From assembly GCA_937887565.1 (NCBI GenBank), contig CALABS010000074.1, forward strand, positions 71,022 to 135,021: DNA of 64,000 bases, in the 5' to 3' direction. This DNA is from an uncultured Rhodospirillaceae bacterium. GTDB lineage: Bacteria; Pseudomonadota; Alphaproteobacteria; Rhodospirillales; Magnetospirillaceae. The notes beneath the pieces are model-generated. The model worked only from the letters and a program-made list of their open reading frames with translations. It had not been told where the DNA came from and made no database searches. Below, one piece after another: positions 24,695 to 34,257 of the stretch (position 1 is its first letter; the number at the start of each line of letters is the position of its first letter). Both the position numbers and the translations under genes were made by a program.

Positions 24695-27600
24695 ACGTGT
24701 TGCTCCTCTTTGGCGTGGTGGTGCGGGATCGTCCCCGCGTGTGCGGCAACGGCGCCGCGTTTCAGGCGGTAGCGCTGCCAGACCAGGAAGGTGGCCGGGA
24801 TGACCACCAGGGTGAGAAGGGTGGTGGTGGCCATGCCGCCGACCATGGGGGCGGCGATGCGGCGCATGACCTCGGAGCCGGTGCCGGCCCCCACCATGAT
24901 GGGGAACAGGCCGGCGAAGATGGTCGCCACCGTCATCACCTTGGGCCGTAGCCGCAGCAGGGCGCCCTCGACCACCGCGTCCTCCAGGTCGGCGATGGTC
25001 AGGCTTCGTCCGGCCTGCTCGGCCTCGATCAGCCGGCGGCCCCAGGCGATGTTGAGGTAGACCAGCATGACGATGGCGGTCTCCACCGCCACGCCGGCCA
25101 GGGCGATGAAGCCGACGCCCACCGCCACCGACAGGTGGTAGTCCAGCAGCCAGATCAGCCACAGGCCGCCGGCCAGGGCCATGGGCAGCGAGGCCATGAC
25201 GATCAGCACCTCGGCCAGCCGGCGGAAGGTCAGCCACAGCATGAGCGCGATCGCCACGATGGTGACGGGGGCGATCAGCGTCATGCGCTCGGCCACCCGC
25301 TGCATGTACTCGAACTGCCCCGACCACGACAGCGAGTATCCGGGCGGGAGCTTGACCGCCTTGGCCACCGCCTCCCTGGCCTCGGCGACATAGCCGCCGA
25401 GATCGCGCCCGGCGATGTCCACGAACACCCAGCCGTTGAGCCGCGCGTTCTCGGTGCGGATCATGCCGGGGCCGTCGGCGATGCGCACGCGGGCGACGTC
25501 GCCCAGCGCGATGTGGACGCCGCTGGGAGTGACGATGGGCAGCGCCGCCAGGGCCTCGGGGCTGTCGCGCCAGTGGCGGGGATAGCGCAGGTTGACGGGA
25601 AAGCGTTGCAGTCCCTCGACGCTCTGGGTCACTTCCTCGCCACCGATGGCGGTGCGCACCACCTGCTGCACGTCGGCGATGTTGAGGCCGAAACGGGCGG
25701 CGGCCTTGCGGTCGATGTCCACGTCCACGTAGCGACCGCCGACGGGCCGCTCGGCATAGGCGGAGATGGTGCCGGGCACGGCGCGCACCGCCGCCTCCAC
25801 CTCGGCGGCAACGCGGCCAATGCCCGCCAGATCGGGGCCCGACACCTTGATGCCCACCGGGGTCTTCACCCCCGTGGCCAGCATGTCGATGCGGTTCTTG
25901 ATGGGCATGATCCACACGTTGGTGACGCCGGGCACCTTGACGACGGCATCCAGCTCAGCCCTCAGCCGCTCCATGGTCATGCCCGGCCGCCACTGATTGC
26001 GGGGCTTCAAGCGGATGGTGGTCTCGACCATGGAGACCGGCGCCGGGTCGGTGGCGCTTTCGGCGCGGCCGACCTTGCCGTGTACCGACAGCACCTCGGG
26101 CACCGTCTTGATCAGCCGGTCGGTCTGCTGCAGCACCTCCGCCGCCTTGGCGATGGAGACGTCGGGGAACAGGCTGGGCATGTAGAGCAGGTCGCCCTCG
26201 TCGAGGTCGGGCATGAATTCCGAGCCGATGCGCGCCAGCGGCACCGCCATGCTGGCGACGATGAACGCCGCCACGACAATGGTGGTCACCGGCGCCGTCA
26301 GCGCCGCCCGCAAACCCGGGCGGTAGAGCCGGATCAGCAGGGTGTTCAGGGGATTGCGGTGCTCGGGCCGGATATGCCCGCGCACGAAGTATCCCATCAG
26401 CACCGGCACCAAGGTGACCGACAGGATCGCCGCCGCCGCCATGGCATAGGTCTTGGTATAGGCCAGCGGCTTGAACAGCCGGCCCTCCTGGGCTTCCAGG
26501 GCGAAGACGGGGAGGAAGCTCAAGGTGATGATGACCAGCGAGAAGAACAGCGCCGGCCCCACCTCGGAGGCGGTCTCGGCCACCAGCCGCCAGCGGTTCT
26601 CGGGCGTCAGCGGCTCGGCCTCGATGCGGCGGTGCAGGCTTTCGATCATGACGATGGCGGCGTCCACCATGGCGCCGATAGCGATGGCGATGCCGCCCAG
26701 GCTCATGATGTTGGCGTTGACGCCCTGCATCTTCATGACGATCAGCGCCGCCAGCACGCCCAAGGGCAGGGTCAGGATGATCACCAGCGATGAGCGCAGG
26801 TGCAGCAGGAAGGCGGCGCAGACCAGCACCACCACCACGAACTCCTCACCCAGCTTGTCTTTCAGGTTGTCGATGGCGCGTTCGATCAGGCCGGAGCGGT
26901 CGTAGGTGGTCACCACCTCGACGCCCTCGGGGAGCGCCTTGCGCAACTCGTCCAGCTTGGCCTCGACCGCGCGGATGGTGGCCAAGGCATTGCCGCCCCA
27001 GCGCATGATCACCACGCCGCCGGCCACCTCGCCCTCGCCGTCCAACTCGCCGATTCCGCGCCGGAGTTCCGGCCCCATGCGGATCTCGGCCACGTCCTCC
27101 AGCAGCACCGGCGTGCCGCTGGCGCTGGCCTTCAAGGGCACATGACGCAGGTCGTCGATGCCTTTGACGTAGCCCGACGCCCGGACCATGTACTCGGCCT
27201 CGGCCATCTCCAGCACCGAGCCCCCCGATTCGCCGTTCCCGCGCTCGATGGCCTCGCGCACCATGGCGAGCGTCAGACCGTAGGCCCGGAGCGCGGTGGG
27301 ATCGACCACAACCTGGTATTGCCGGACCATGCCGCCGATGGGGGCCACCTCGGCGATTCCGGGAAGGGCCTGAAGCTCGAATTTCAGGAACCAGTCCTGC
27401 AGCGCCCGCAACTGCCCGATGTCGTGGCGCCCCGTCCGGTCCACCAGCGCGTATTGGTAGATCCAGCCCACGCCGGTGGCGTCGGGGCCGATGGCCGGCC
27501 GTGCGCCGGGCGGCAGGCGCGGCGCCACCTGGCTCAAATATTCGAGCACGCGCGAGCGCGCCCAGTAGAGGTCGGTGCCCTCGTCGAACAGCACGTAGAC

Positions 27601-27876
27601 GTAGGAATCGCCGAACATGGAATAGCCGCGCACTGTCGCCGCCCCCGGCACCGCCAGCATGGCGGTGGACAGGGGATAGGTGACCTGGTCCTCGACCACC
27701 TGCGGCGCCTGGCCGGGATAGCTGGTCTTGACGATCACCTGCACGTCCGAGAGGTCGGGGATGGCGTCCACCGGGGTGGCGCGCAGCGCCCAGATGCCCC
27801 AGCCCGCCAGCGCCGCCGCCAGCAGCAGCACGATGAAGCGGTTGGCCACCGAGGCGTGGATGACCCGCTCGATCAT
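24691..27876 (-). CDS. cusA: Copper/silver RND efflux transporter
   Basis: 1061 residues with the RND layout: helix 1 (FIVLLLAAALAGWGIWAL), two large periplasmic loops, and the TM4 motif AIGAMVDAAIVMIES typical of monovalent-metal pumps. KNRIDMLATGVKTPVGIKV contains the methionine position of the CusA metal relay. With CusB and an outer-membrane channel it expels Cu(I)/Ag(I). Overlaps cusB and cusF by four bases each. No cusC-like channel lies in this operon. Confidence 0.95.
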   Translation of the reverse strand: MIERVIHASVANRFIVLLLAAALAGWGIWALRATPVDAIPDLSDVQVIVKTSYPGQAPQVVEDQVTYPLSTAMLAVPGAATVRGYSMFGDSYVYVLFDEGTDLYWARSRVLEYLSQVAPRLPPGARPAIGPDATGVGWIYQYALVDRTGRHDIGQLRALQDWFLKFELQALPGIAEVAPIGGMVRQYQVVVDPTALRAYGLTLAMVREAIERGNGESGGSVLEMAEAEYMVRASGYVKGIDDLRHVPLKASASGTPVLLEDVAEIRMGPELRRGIGELDGEGEVAGGVVIMRWGGNALATIRAVEAKLDELRKALPEGVEVVTTYDRSGLIERAIDNLKDKLGEEFVVVVLVCAAFLLHLRSSLVIILTLPLGVLAALIVMKMQGVNANIMSLGGIAIAIGAMVDAAIVMIESLHRRIEAEPLTPENRWRLVAETASEVGPALFFSLVIITLSFLPVFALEAQEGRLFKPLAYTKTYAMAAAAILSVTLVPVLMGYFVRGHIRPEHRNPLNTLLIRLYRPGLRAALTAPVTTIVVAAFIVASMAVPLARIGSEFMPDLDEGDLLYMPSLFPDVSIAKAAEVLQQTDRLIKTVPEVLSVHGKVGRAESATDPAPVSMVETTIRLKPRNQWRPGMTMERLRAELDAVVKVPGVTNVWIMPIKNRIDMLATGVKTPVGIKVSGPDLAGIGRVAAEVEAAVRAVPGTISAYAERPVGGRYVDVDIDRKAAARFGLNIADVQQVVRTAIGGEEVTQSVEGLQRFPVNLRYPRHWRDSPEALAALPIVTPSGVHIALGDVARVRIADGPGMIRTENARLNGWVFVDIAGRDLGGYVAEAREAVAKAVKLPPGYSLSWSGQFEYMQRVAERMTLIAPVTIVAIALMLWLTFRRLAEVLIVMASLPMALAGGLWLIWLLDYHLSVAVGVGFIALAGVAVETAIVMLVYLNIAWGRRLIEAEQAGRSLTIADLEDAVVEGALLRLRPKVMTVATIFAGLFPIMVGAGTGSEVMRRIAAPMVGGMATTTLLTLVVIPATFLVWQRYRLKRGAVAAHAGTIPHHHAKEEQHV

Positions 27877-29336
27877 GGCGCCCCTCCCCCGTCGACGATC
27901 GTGGCGACATAGGCGCCGTCAGGGGCTTGGGTGGCGGTGAAGCGCACCTCCTGCCCTACCGCCAGCGTCTCCCCCGCCCCTTCGGGGGCGATGCGGAAGT
28001 CCATGGTCATGGAAGGCCAGTTCAGCGCCGGGATGGGCTCATGCTGGAGCGTTGCCATCCGCTTGTCCTCTGAGATCGCCTTCACCACCCCCTTGGTCGG
28101 AGCGGTGGCAGGGGCGGTCTGGGCGGCCGGCGCTTCCATCCGCGCCAGGCCGGCGCTGAGGTTGCTTTCGCTGTCGAGCAGGAACTGGGCGGAGGTGACC
28201 ACCCGGTCACCCTCCTTGACGCCGTCCCTCACCTCCACCGCGTCGCCCACCGTGCGGCCGGTCTTGACCGCCACCGGCCTGTACCGGCCGTCGCCGAGCG
28301 CCAGCACCACGCGCTCGGAGGTACCGGTGCGGATCACCGCCTCGGCCGGCACTGCCAGCACGCCCTTGCGTTCCTCGGCCGCCAGGCGCACCGAGGCGTA
28401 CATGTTGGGCTTCAGGGCCAGGTCGGGATTGGCGAGGCGGATGCGCAGCCGCACGGTGCGGGTGTCGGCCTTGAGGCTGGGATAGACGTAGTCCACCACC
28501 CCCTTCCACACCCGCCCCGGCTGGCCCAAGAGGCGCACCTCGGCGCCCATGACGCGATGGACCAGCCCGCTGTGGCTTTCCAGCACCTCGGCCATCACCC
28601 ACACGGCGCCGAGGTCGGTGACCGACATCAGCGTCATCCCCGGCTCGACGTACATGCCCTCGGCCATGTTGAGGTTGACGATGGCGCCCGATTGCGGGGC
28701 ATAGACCTTGATGCGGTCGGGAATCTGGCGGTCGCGCGCGATCTCCTCGATCTGACGCTCGGAGACACCGAGATTGGCGAGCTTGCGCCGGGCGATGTCG
28801 GCCAAGCCGTAGCCGCCCTTGGTCTCGCGCACGAAGTCGGCGGCGGCCACCGTCAAATCGGGCGAGAACATCTCGAACAGCAGTTGGCCCTTCTCGACCA
28901 CCTCGCCCTCGACGCGGGTGTGCAGCCGTTCCACCCAGCCCTTGGTGCGGACGTGCAGATGGGTGGTGCGGCTCTCGTCGAAGCCGACCTGGCCAAAGGT
29001 CTCCAGCGTGGGGGCCAGCGTCTTGCGTTCGACCAAAGCGGTGCGCAGGCCGAGATTGCTGGCGACGTTCGGCGCCACGGTCACGGCGCCGGAATCGCCC
29101 CCTGGGGCCGGCTCCTCGCCCTCGTAGACGGGGACCATATCCATCCCCATGGGCGATTTGCCGGGCTTGTCGCTCTTGTACCAGGGGATCATCGGATCCC
29201 ACCAATAAAGGATCTTGCGGCCCTCTGCGGCCGGTTGGGCATCGCCGCCGGACAGCCATTGCCGCTCCAGCACGACGCCCCCGCCCAGCCCGACACTGAT
29301 GCCGAGCAGGGCGGCCAGGATTGCTCTCGACCTCAT
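27873..29336 (-). CDS. cusB: CusB adaptor with heavy-metal-binding domain and C-terminal CusF domain
   Basis: 487 residues. N-terminal anchor (residues 5-25), then the metal-binding box YWWDPMIPWYKSDKPGKSPM and GMDMVPVYEGE, the barrel-sandwich/beta-barrel adaptor body, and at about 410-485 a CusF-like domain (LQHEPIPALNWPSMTMDFRI). It bridges CusA to an outer-membrane channel and receives Cu/Ag. The fused CusF domain is a known variant that gives metal loading on the adaptor itself. Confidence 0.93.
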   Translation of the reverse strand: MRSRAILAALLGISVGLGGGVVLERQWLSGGDAQPAAEGRKILYWWDPMIPWYKSDKPGKSPMGMDMVPVYEGEEPAPGGDSGAVTVAPNVASNLGLRTALVERKTLAPTLETFGQVGFDESRTTHLHVRTKGWVERLHTRVEGEVVEKGQLLFEMFSPDLTVAAADFVRETKGGYGLADIARRKLANLGVSERQIEEIARDRQIPDRIKVYAPQSGAIVNLNMAEGMYVEPGMTLMSVTDLGAVWVMAEVLESHSGLVHRVMGAEVRLLGQPGRVWKGVVDYVYPSLKADTRTVRLRIRLANPDLALKPNMYASVRLAAEERKGVLAVPAEAVIRTGTSERVVLALGDGRYRPVAVKTGRTVGDAVEVRDGVKEGDRVVTSAQFLLDSESNLSAGLARMEAPAAQTAPATAPTKGVVKAISEDKRMATLQHEPIPALNWPSMTMDFRIAPEGAGETLAVGQEVRFTATQAPDGAYVATIVDGGGAP

Positions 29337-29417
29337 TCAATTACCTCGTTGACGCACGGGATTTCGCCCACGCGCAGCGAAACGCCCGCGCGTGGTCAGG
29401 TCACCTTGGGATCTGCG

Positions 29418-29825
29418 TCAGACGTGCTTGGGAGGTCGGTGGGGAGGGGAGGTCGAGTGCGAGACGACGCTCTCGACAAGAGGAGGCATCGAGACCAGCC
29501 TGGGAGTCAGACGGCCAATGGCGGCCGATGCCGGAGACAGCATGCCGACCATGGTCAGGCACACGGCCCCCTGCATGGAGGCGCAACCGCCGGACTTGTC
29601 GTGCTGCTGGGTGCCCGCCCCGCCGTCCATCATGACGTGGTCGGACATGCTGGCCGAAACCTCGCAGGGGACATGGGCGGTCGCCGCCGACGGAGCGGCC
29701 GAAGCGAGATTGATCGAGATTGGGCCGAGCAGCAGTGACAAAGCAGCGACCAACGCCACCACCACGGCCATCGACGATTGTCGAAGGCGGGAGGGGAGCG
29801 ATGGTGTGGCGGTCCTGTGGGTCAT
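29418..29825 (-). CDS. Secreted/membrane protein of unknown function in copper cluster
   Basis: 135 residues. A central hydrophobic segment (MAVVVALVAALSLLLGPISI) behaves as signal or anchor, followed by a Cys/Met/His-bearing region (HVPCEVSASMSDHVMMDGG, GGCASMQGAVCLTMVGM). The composition is that of DUF2946/CopL-like copper accessory proteins, but no firm match can be claimed. Start at 29825 chosen over 29861 because the extra 12 residues lack any ribosome site. It lies 81 bases before cusB. Confidence 0.5.
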   Translation of the reverse strand: MTHRTATPSLPSRLRQSSMAVVVALVAALSLLLGPISINLASAAPSAATAHVPCEVSASMSDHVMMDGGAGTQQHDKSGGCASMQGAVCLTMVGMLSPASAAIGRLTPRLVSMPPLVESVVSHSTSPPHRPPKHV

Positions 29826-29888
29826 GATGGAAACAGGTAGCACGTCCCGGCCCAAAATCAAACGGAACTAAGCGGCGGCGCGCCCAGC

Positions 29889-30320
29889 CTACTCGACAGC
29901 GAAGACGGAGACCTTGCCATTCCCAAAGGCATGGATGGTGAACGGTCCGGTCTTCGTGCCCCCCATCCCCGGCGACCCCATGGGCATCCCAGCCAGCGCG
30001 ATCCCCTTCACCTTCGGCTTCTCGGCCAGCAGTTTCTTGATCGGGGCGGCGGGAACGTGGCCCTCCACCACGTAGCCGCCGACCATGATGGTATGGCAGC
30101 CCTCCAGGTCCTCGGGGATTCCCGCCATGTGCTTGATGCGCTCCAGATCCTCGGTCGGGACGACCTTCACCTTGAAACCGTTCCGCTCCAGATAGGCGGC
30201 GTGCCCGGTGCAGCACTCGCACTGGGGATTCTTGTACATGGTCATCTCGATGGGCGCCGCTTCGGCGGCGGAAAGGGTTAGGCCAGCGACAAGCAGGCTG
30301 GCAGCCAGAAACGTCTTCAT
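29889..30320 (-). CDS. DUF411 periplasmic metal-binding protein
   Basis: 143 residues. Signal peptide (FLAASLLVAGLTLSAAEA) and the DUF411 core: YKNPQCECCTGHAAYLERNG, CHTIMVGGYVVEGHVP and GIALAGMPMGSPGM. Two adjacent cysteines plus Met/His residues suggest Cu binding. A paralogue is at 61135-61596. Follows PCuAC by 14 bases. Confidence 0.9.
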   Translation of the reverse strand: MKTFLAASLLVAGLTLSAAEAAPIEMTMYKNPQCECCTGHAAYLERNGFKVKVVPTEDLERIKHMAGIPEDLEGCHTIMVGGYVVEGHVPAAPIKKLLAEKPKVKGIALAGMPMGSPGMGGTKTGPFTIHAFGNGKVSVFAVE

Positions 30321-30334
30321 GTCTGTTCCTTTCT

Positions 30335-30796
30335 TCACTCGGGCGCCATTGCGCCAGGGCCATAGACTTTTACGGAGAGATCCTTAACGCCACCGTGCTC
30401 GAAACGCAGCGACAGCGGGAACTGATCGCCCTTCTTCAACGGCTGCTTCAAACCGACGAGCATGATGTGCAGGCCGCCCGGCTTCATCTCCACCCGCTGC
30501 CCGGCGCCCACATCGACGGCGGCGACGTGCTCCATCTTCATGGTGCCGTCCTCCTCGAAGGAGCGGTGGACCATGGCATCCGTCGCCACGGGGGACTGGA
30601 TCCCGATGAGGCGGTCCGGGGCGCCTGAACCGTTGAATACGGTCACGAAGGCCGCTCCGGTGCGCCCCGCCGATGCCCTGGCCCAGGCCGATTCGACCTT
30701 CAGGTCTTCCGCGAGGGCACCTGCCGCACCGACAAACGCAGCGCCAATGGCAGCCAGGATGATCAAGGAAAAGCGGCCAATTACCGGACGCGGCAT
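30335..30796 (-). CDS. PCu(A)C copper chaperone
   Basis: 153 residues. Signal peptide, then the PCu(A)C beta-sandwich with the Cu(I) motif H-x-M spread over AMVHRSFEEDGTMKMEHV and GGLHIMLVGL. These proteins deliver copper to cytochrome oxidase CuA or act as periplasmic carriers; in this island a resistance or delivery role are both possible. AGGAG lies eight bases before the ATG at 30796. Confidence 0.92.
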   Translation of the reverse strand: MPRPVIGRFSLIILAAIGAAFVGAAGALAEDLKVESAWARASAGRTGAAFVTVFNGSGAPDRLIGIQSPVATDAMVHRSFEEDGTMKMEHVAAVDVGAGQRVEMKPGGLHIMLVGLKQPLKKGDQFPLSLRFEHGGVKDLSVKVYGPGAMAPE

Positions 30797-30927
30797 CGAG
30801 GATCTCCTATCTGGTCGGCAAGGCATGGCCTCGGCAGGTTGCCCGCTGCCTGCCGAGGTTACCGTGAGGGCGACGGTGACGCGGTTGATGATGGTCAAAT
30901 CCTGCGCGAGCGGACAATACGCATGCT

Positions 30928-31383
30928 TCAGGGTGCCTGCCGCATCCACCCGTGGGTCTTATCGATCACCAGCTTCTGCACCAGGGAGCCTTCCTGGGTG
31001 GTGATATCGGCGGTGATGGTGCCGTCCTTCTGCTCCGCCACGGCGCCGAGCTTGAGGCGCGGGTTGCCCTGCCACGCCAGCCATTGTCCGAGGTTCTGCT
31101 TGACCTGATCGACGGTCAGCGGAGTACCACCTGCGCCCATCATGCCCATCATGCCGCACGGCCCCATCCCGCCCCCCATCATCATGCCCGGCATCATGCC
31201 CTGGCCCATCATGGGTCCCATCATCATGCCCTGGTTCATCATCCCCGGCCCCATCATGCCGGGATTCATCATCATGCCGGGTCCCATGGGCTGGCCCTGC
31301 TGGGGCTGGGACTGGGCCAATACGCCGGTGGCGATCAGGCCAAGGACAACGGCGGCCAGGGAGATCGGTTTCCAGTGAGACAT
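30928..31383 (-). CDS. Extremely Met-rich secreted protein
   Basis: 151 residues. Signal peptide ending GVLAQ, then a low-complexity tract of about 60 residues built of GMM/GPGMM repeats (MMNPGMMGPGMMNQGMMMGP as example) with one Cys (GPCGMM), and a folded C-terminal domain (LTVDQVKQNLGQWLAWQGN) of about 65 residues. The repeat is a likely Cu(I)/Ag(I) sponge. The C-terminal domain is not recognised. Confidence 0.75.
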   Translation of the reverse strand: MSHWKPISLAAVVLGLIATGVLAQSQPQQGQPMGPGMMMNPGMMGPGMMNQGMMMGPMMGQGMMPGMMMGGGMGPCGMMGMMGAGGTPLTVDQVKQNLGQWLAWQGNPRLKLGAVAEQKDGTITADITTQEGSLVQKLVIDKTHGWMRQAP

Positions 31384-31434
31384 GGCACCCTCCTGTTAAA
31401 TGATGACCACAATGATTTTACCTCTCGTCGGCGG

Positions 31435-31938
31435 TCACGTCGTTCCGCCTGATGGGGTCTCTTCCCGTCTACCCCAACCGCTCGCCATCACGAGGATGAC
31501 CGCCCCGCACGTGATCGCCATGTCGGCCAGATTGAACGTGGGCCACGCCCAGGATTGCCAGTGAAGCTGGATGAAGTCGGTGACATGGCCGAAGGCGATC
31601 CGGTCGGCGGCATTGCCTGCGGCCCCGCCAACGATGAGGGCAAGCGCCGTCTTCACTGCGGTATCGCCCGCCGGAGACAGGCGGACGAGCCAAATGACAA
31701 GCGCGATGGCGATCGTCAACGTGAGGACGACCAGCGGCCAACGCTGCCCGCCCCCGATGTCGGCCAGCATGCCGAAGGATACGCCCCTGTTGTAGCCGAG
31801 GGCGAGATTGAACACCGGCAAGACCCTGATGGGTGCCTCGGCCAGGACATCCTCCATCAGCCGCTTCAGCCCCAAATCCGCCACCGCGACGGCGGCGGAC
31901 AGCCATAGCCAGCGCAGATTTGGAGAGACCCGCATCAT
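31435..31938 (-). CDS. lspA: Lipoprotein signal peptidase (PbrC-like)
   Basis: 167 residues with four helices and the aspartic peptidase motifs NRGVSFGML, GNAADRIAFG and FNLADMAI. LspA cleaves lipoprotein signal peptides. Its ATG overlaps the P-ATPase stop, which mirrors the pbrA-pbrC arrangement in lead-resistance operons, so a specialised metal-operon copy rather than the housekeeping one is likely. Confidence 0.93.
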   Translation of the reverse strand: MMRVSPNLRWLWLSAAVAVADLGLKRLMEDVLAEAPIRVLPVFNLALGYNRGVSFGMLADIGGGQRWPLVVLTLTIAIALVIWLVRLSPAGDTAVKTALALIVGGAAGNAADRIAFGHVTDFIQLHWQSWAWPTFNLADMAITCGAVILVMASGWGRREETPSGGTT

Positions 31939-34136
31939 GCGTGCGCTCCTTCCCCAGCCGCCGCGGCACGGTGCCCCAGCATCCGCAGGCCGTTGAACAC
32001 CACCAGCAGCGAGGCCCCCATGTCGGCGGCAATGGCGCCCCACAGGGTGGCGACCCCGGCGAAGGCCAGCAGGGTGAACACTGCCTTGACCCCGAGGGCG
32101 AAGGCGATGTTCTGCCGGAGCACGGCCTGCATTCTGCGTGAATGGGCCACCAGCCAGGCGAGCTTGGCGAGGTCGTCGGACATCAGCGCCAAGTCCGCCG
32201 TCTCGATAGCGGTGTCGGTCCCGGCGGCGCCCATGGCGATGCCGAGGTTGGCCTTGACCATGGCCGGGGCGTCGTTCACCCCGTCGCCGACCATGGCGAC
32301 GCCGCCGTGGCGGGCGAGTTCACCGACGACCGCCACCTTGTCTTCGGGCAGCAGTTCCGCCCGCACCTCATCGATGCCGACGGCAGCCGCGATGCGCTCG
32401 GCCGTCGCGCGGTTGTCGCCGGTCAGCATCACCAGCTTCTTCACGCCCGCCTGACGCAAGGCGCGCAGCGCGGCGGCGGCCTCGGGCCGGACGGCATCCA
32501 ACAGGGCAATCAGGCCGCAGACGTGATCCTCGCTGCCGATCACCACCACCGACTGGCCGTCCGCCTCCAACCGCTCGGCCAGGGCATGCACGTCCGGCGT
32601 CTCGCCGCCCCTCTCTTCCAGATAGCGGTGAGAGCCGAGCCAGTAGGGCCGGCCATTGAAGGCGCCGGTCACGCCCTTGCCGGGCAGTGCCTGGACGCCG
32701 TGGGCGGGGACCGGGCTGATGCCCCTGGCCGCCGCATGAGCGAGGATGGCCTGGGCGATGGGGTGGGTGCTGCGCGCCTCCAGCGCTGCCGCCCGCGCCA
32801 GCAATTCCTCCTCGCTGTGGCCGTTCAAGGGAACCACCGTCTCGACGCTCGGTCGCCCTTGGGTGATGGTGCCGGTCTTGTCGAAGGCGATCACCTTCAG
32901 CCGCGCCGGGGTTTCCAGATGCTCGCCGCCCTTGACCAGCACGCCGTTGCGCGCCGCCGCCGCCATGGAGGCGACGACGGTGACGGGGGTGGAGATCACC
33001 AGAGCGCACGGGCAGGCGATGACCAGCAGAACCAGCGAGCGGTAGATCCATTCGCTCCACTCGGCGCCGACGAGCAGCGGCGGCCCCAGCAGGATGACGA
33101 GGGCGATGGCCATGACGATAGGCGTGTACACGGCCGCGAACTTGTCCACCCACCGCTCGGTTGCCGACCGGCGGCTCTGCGCTTCCGCCACCAGACGGGT
33201 GACATGGGCCAGGGTGGTATCCTGGGCGGGCTTGAGGTTCTCGACTTCCAGCGCGCCGTCGCCGTTGACGGTGCCCGCGAACACCTCGGTCCCCGGAGCC
33301 TTGGCCACCGGAACGCTCTCTCCGGTGATCGGCGCCTGGTTGACGCTGCTCTCGCCGGACAGCACACGGCCATCGAGGGGGATGCGCTCGCCCGGATGGA
33401 CGAGGAAAACCGCCCCCACCGGCACCTCCTCCGGCGCCATCTCCACCTCGGTGCCGTCCGGCGATCTCACCCGCGCGGTCGGCGGGGTGAGGTCCATGAG
33501 CGCGGCGATGGCGCGGCGCGCCCGGCCGGCGCTCCAGCTTTCCAACGCCAGCGACAGGGCGAACAGGAAGGAGACCGACGCGGCCTCTAGCCAGTCGCCC
33601 AGGATGACGGCGCCGACGACCGCCACCGTCATCAGAAGGTTCATGTCGGGTCGGACACGGCGGGCGGCCAGCAGCGCCTTGGGCAGGACCACCCACAGGC
33701 CGATCAAGATGGCGGCGGCGAAGGCGGCACGGGAGGGCACAGGCCCGGCGCCGAACGTGTCGAGCAGATAGCCGAGGCCGGTCATCGCGGCGCTGACGCC
33801 CGCCAGGACGGCCTGGAGCTTGCGGCGGCGATCCAGATCGTGGCCGGGGGCGCTGGCCGACGACCACGGTTGCGCCTTCATCCCCGTCTTTGCGACGGCC
33901 TGGATGATGGTCTCGGCAGCGACATCCTCGGCGAGCACAATCATCTTGCCGTTCAGCACGTCGAAGGCGAGCTTGTCCGCACCGCCAACCACCGGCCCTA
34001 CTTCAGACTTGAGGACGGCGACCTCCTCGGCGCAGTCCAGGCCGGACACGCGGAAGGCCATGCCCACCGCCTTTGCCTCCCGGCCCTGGGCCTCGTTTCC
34101 ACAGGTGCCACCACCACAACCGCAGCCACCGCTCAT
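31935..34136 (-). CDS. pbrA: Pb/Zn/Cd-type P1B ATPase
   Basis: 733 residues. N-terminal cysteine cluster (CGCGGGTCG), an HMA domain with GLDCAEEV in place of GMTC, transport motif ACPCALVISTP, actuator ITGESVPV, phosphorylation DKTGTITQG, the STHPIAQAIL HP-locus and MVGDGVNDAPAM hinge. The DCAEE signature marks Zn/Cd/Pb pumps rather than copper pumps. Coupling to lspA favours a pbr-type lead/zinc/cadmium role, but cadA or zntA are equally valid names. AAGGA precedes the ATG at 34136 by nine bases. Confidence 0.92.
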   Translation of the reverse strand: MSGGCGCGGGTCGNEAQGREAKAVGMAFRVSGLDCAEEVAVLKSEVGPVVGGADKLAFDVLNGKMIVLAEDVAAETIIQAVAKTGMKAQPWSSASAPGHDLDRRRKLQAVLAGVSAAMTGLGYLLDTFGAGPVPSRAAFAAAILIGLWVVLPKALLAARRVRPDMNLLMTVAVVGAVILGDWLEAASVSFLFALSLALESWSAGRARRAIAALMDLTPPTARVRSPDGTEVEMAPEEVPVGAVFLVHPGERIPLDGRVLSGESSVNQAPITGESVPVAKAPGTEVFAGTVNGDGALEVENLKPAQDTTLAHVTRLVAEAQSRRSATERWVDKFAAVYTPIVMAIALVILLGPPLLVGAEWSEWIYRSLVLLVIACPCALVISTPVTVVASMAAAARNGVLVKGGEHLETPARLKVIAFDKTGTITQGRPSVETVVPLNGHSEEELLARAAALEARSTHPIAQAILAHAAARGISPVPAHGVQALPGKGVTGAFNGRPYWLGSHRYLEERGGETPDVHALAERLEADGQSVVVIGSEDHVCGLIALLDAVRPEAAAALRALRQAGVKKLVMLTGDNRATAERIAAAVGIDEVRAELLPEDKVAVVGELARHGGVAMVGDGVNDAPAMVKANLGIAMGAAGTDTAIETADLALMSDDLAKLAWLVAHSRRMQAVLRQNIAFALGVKAVFTLLAFAGVATLWGAIAADMGASLLVVFNGLRMLGHRAAAAGEGAHA

Positions 34137-34170
34137 CAGGCGCATTCCTTTCCAGCCGGTCAATGGAGCC

Positions 34171-34201
34171 AGGATGGACCCTGTAGCCACTACAGGGTCA
34201 A
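34171..34201 (-). promoter_or_regulatory. MerR-type promoter/operator of the P-ATPase operon
   Basis: Leftward -35 TTGACC (34196-34201), 19-base spacer and -10 CATCCT (34171-34176). The spacer holds a perfect 10-3-10 dyad GACCCTGTAG-N3-CTACAGGGTC (34177-34199). Layout and core match the merT operator. The probable regulator is the MerR protein at 34823-35221. Confidence 0.82.
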
Positions 34202-34257
34202 GAGGGAGGCTGGACAAATAGACTCTCGCTGGCGAGGGTGGGGATGGAGGAACCTTC

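Noticed and set aside
26846..27910. 354-codon frame overlapping cusA/cusB on the same strand
   Set aside because: An alternative-frame shadow of cusA, Gly/Arg-rich, while the cusA frame has clear RND motifs.
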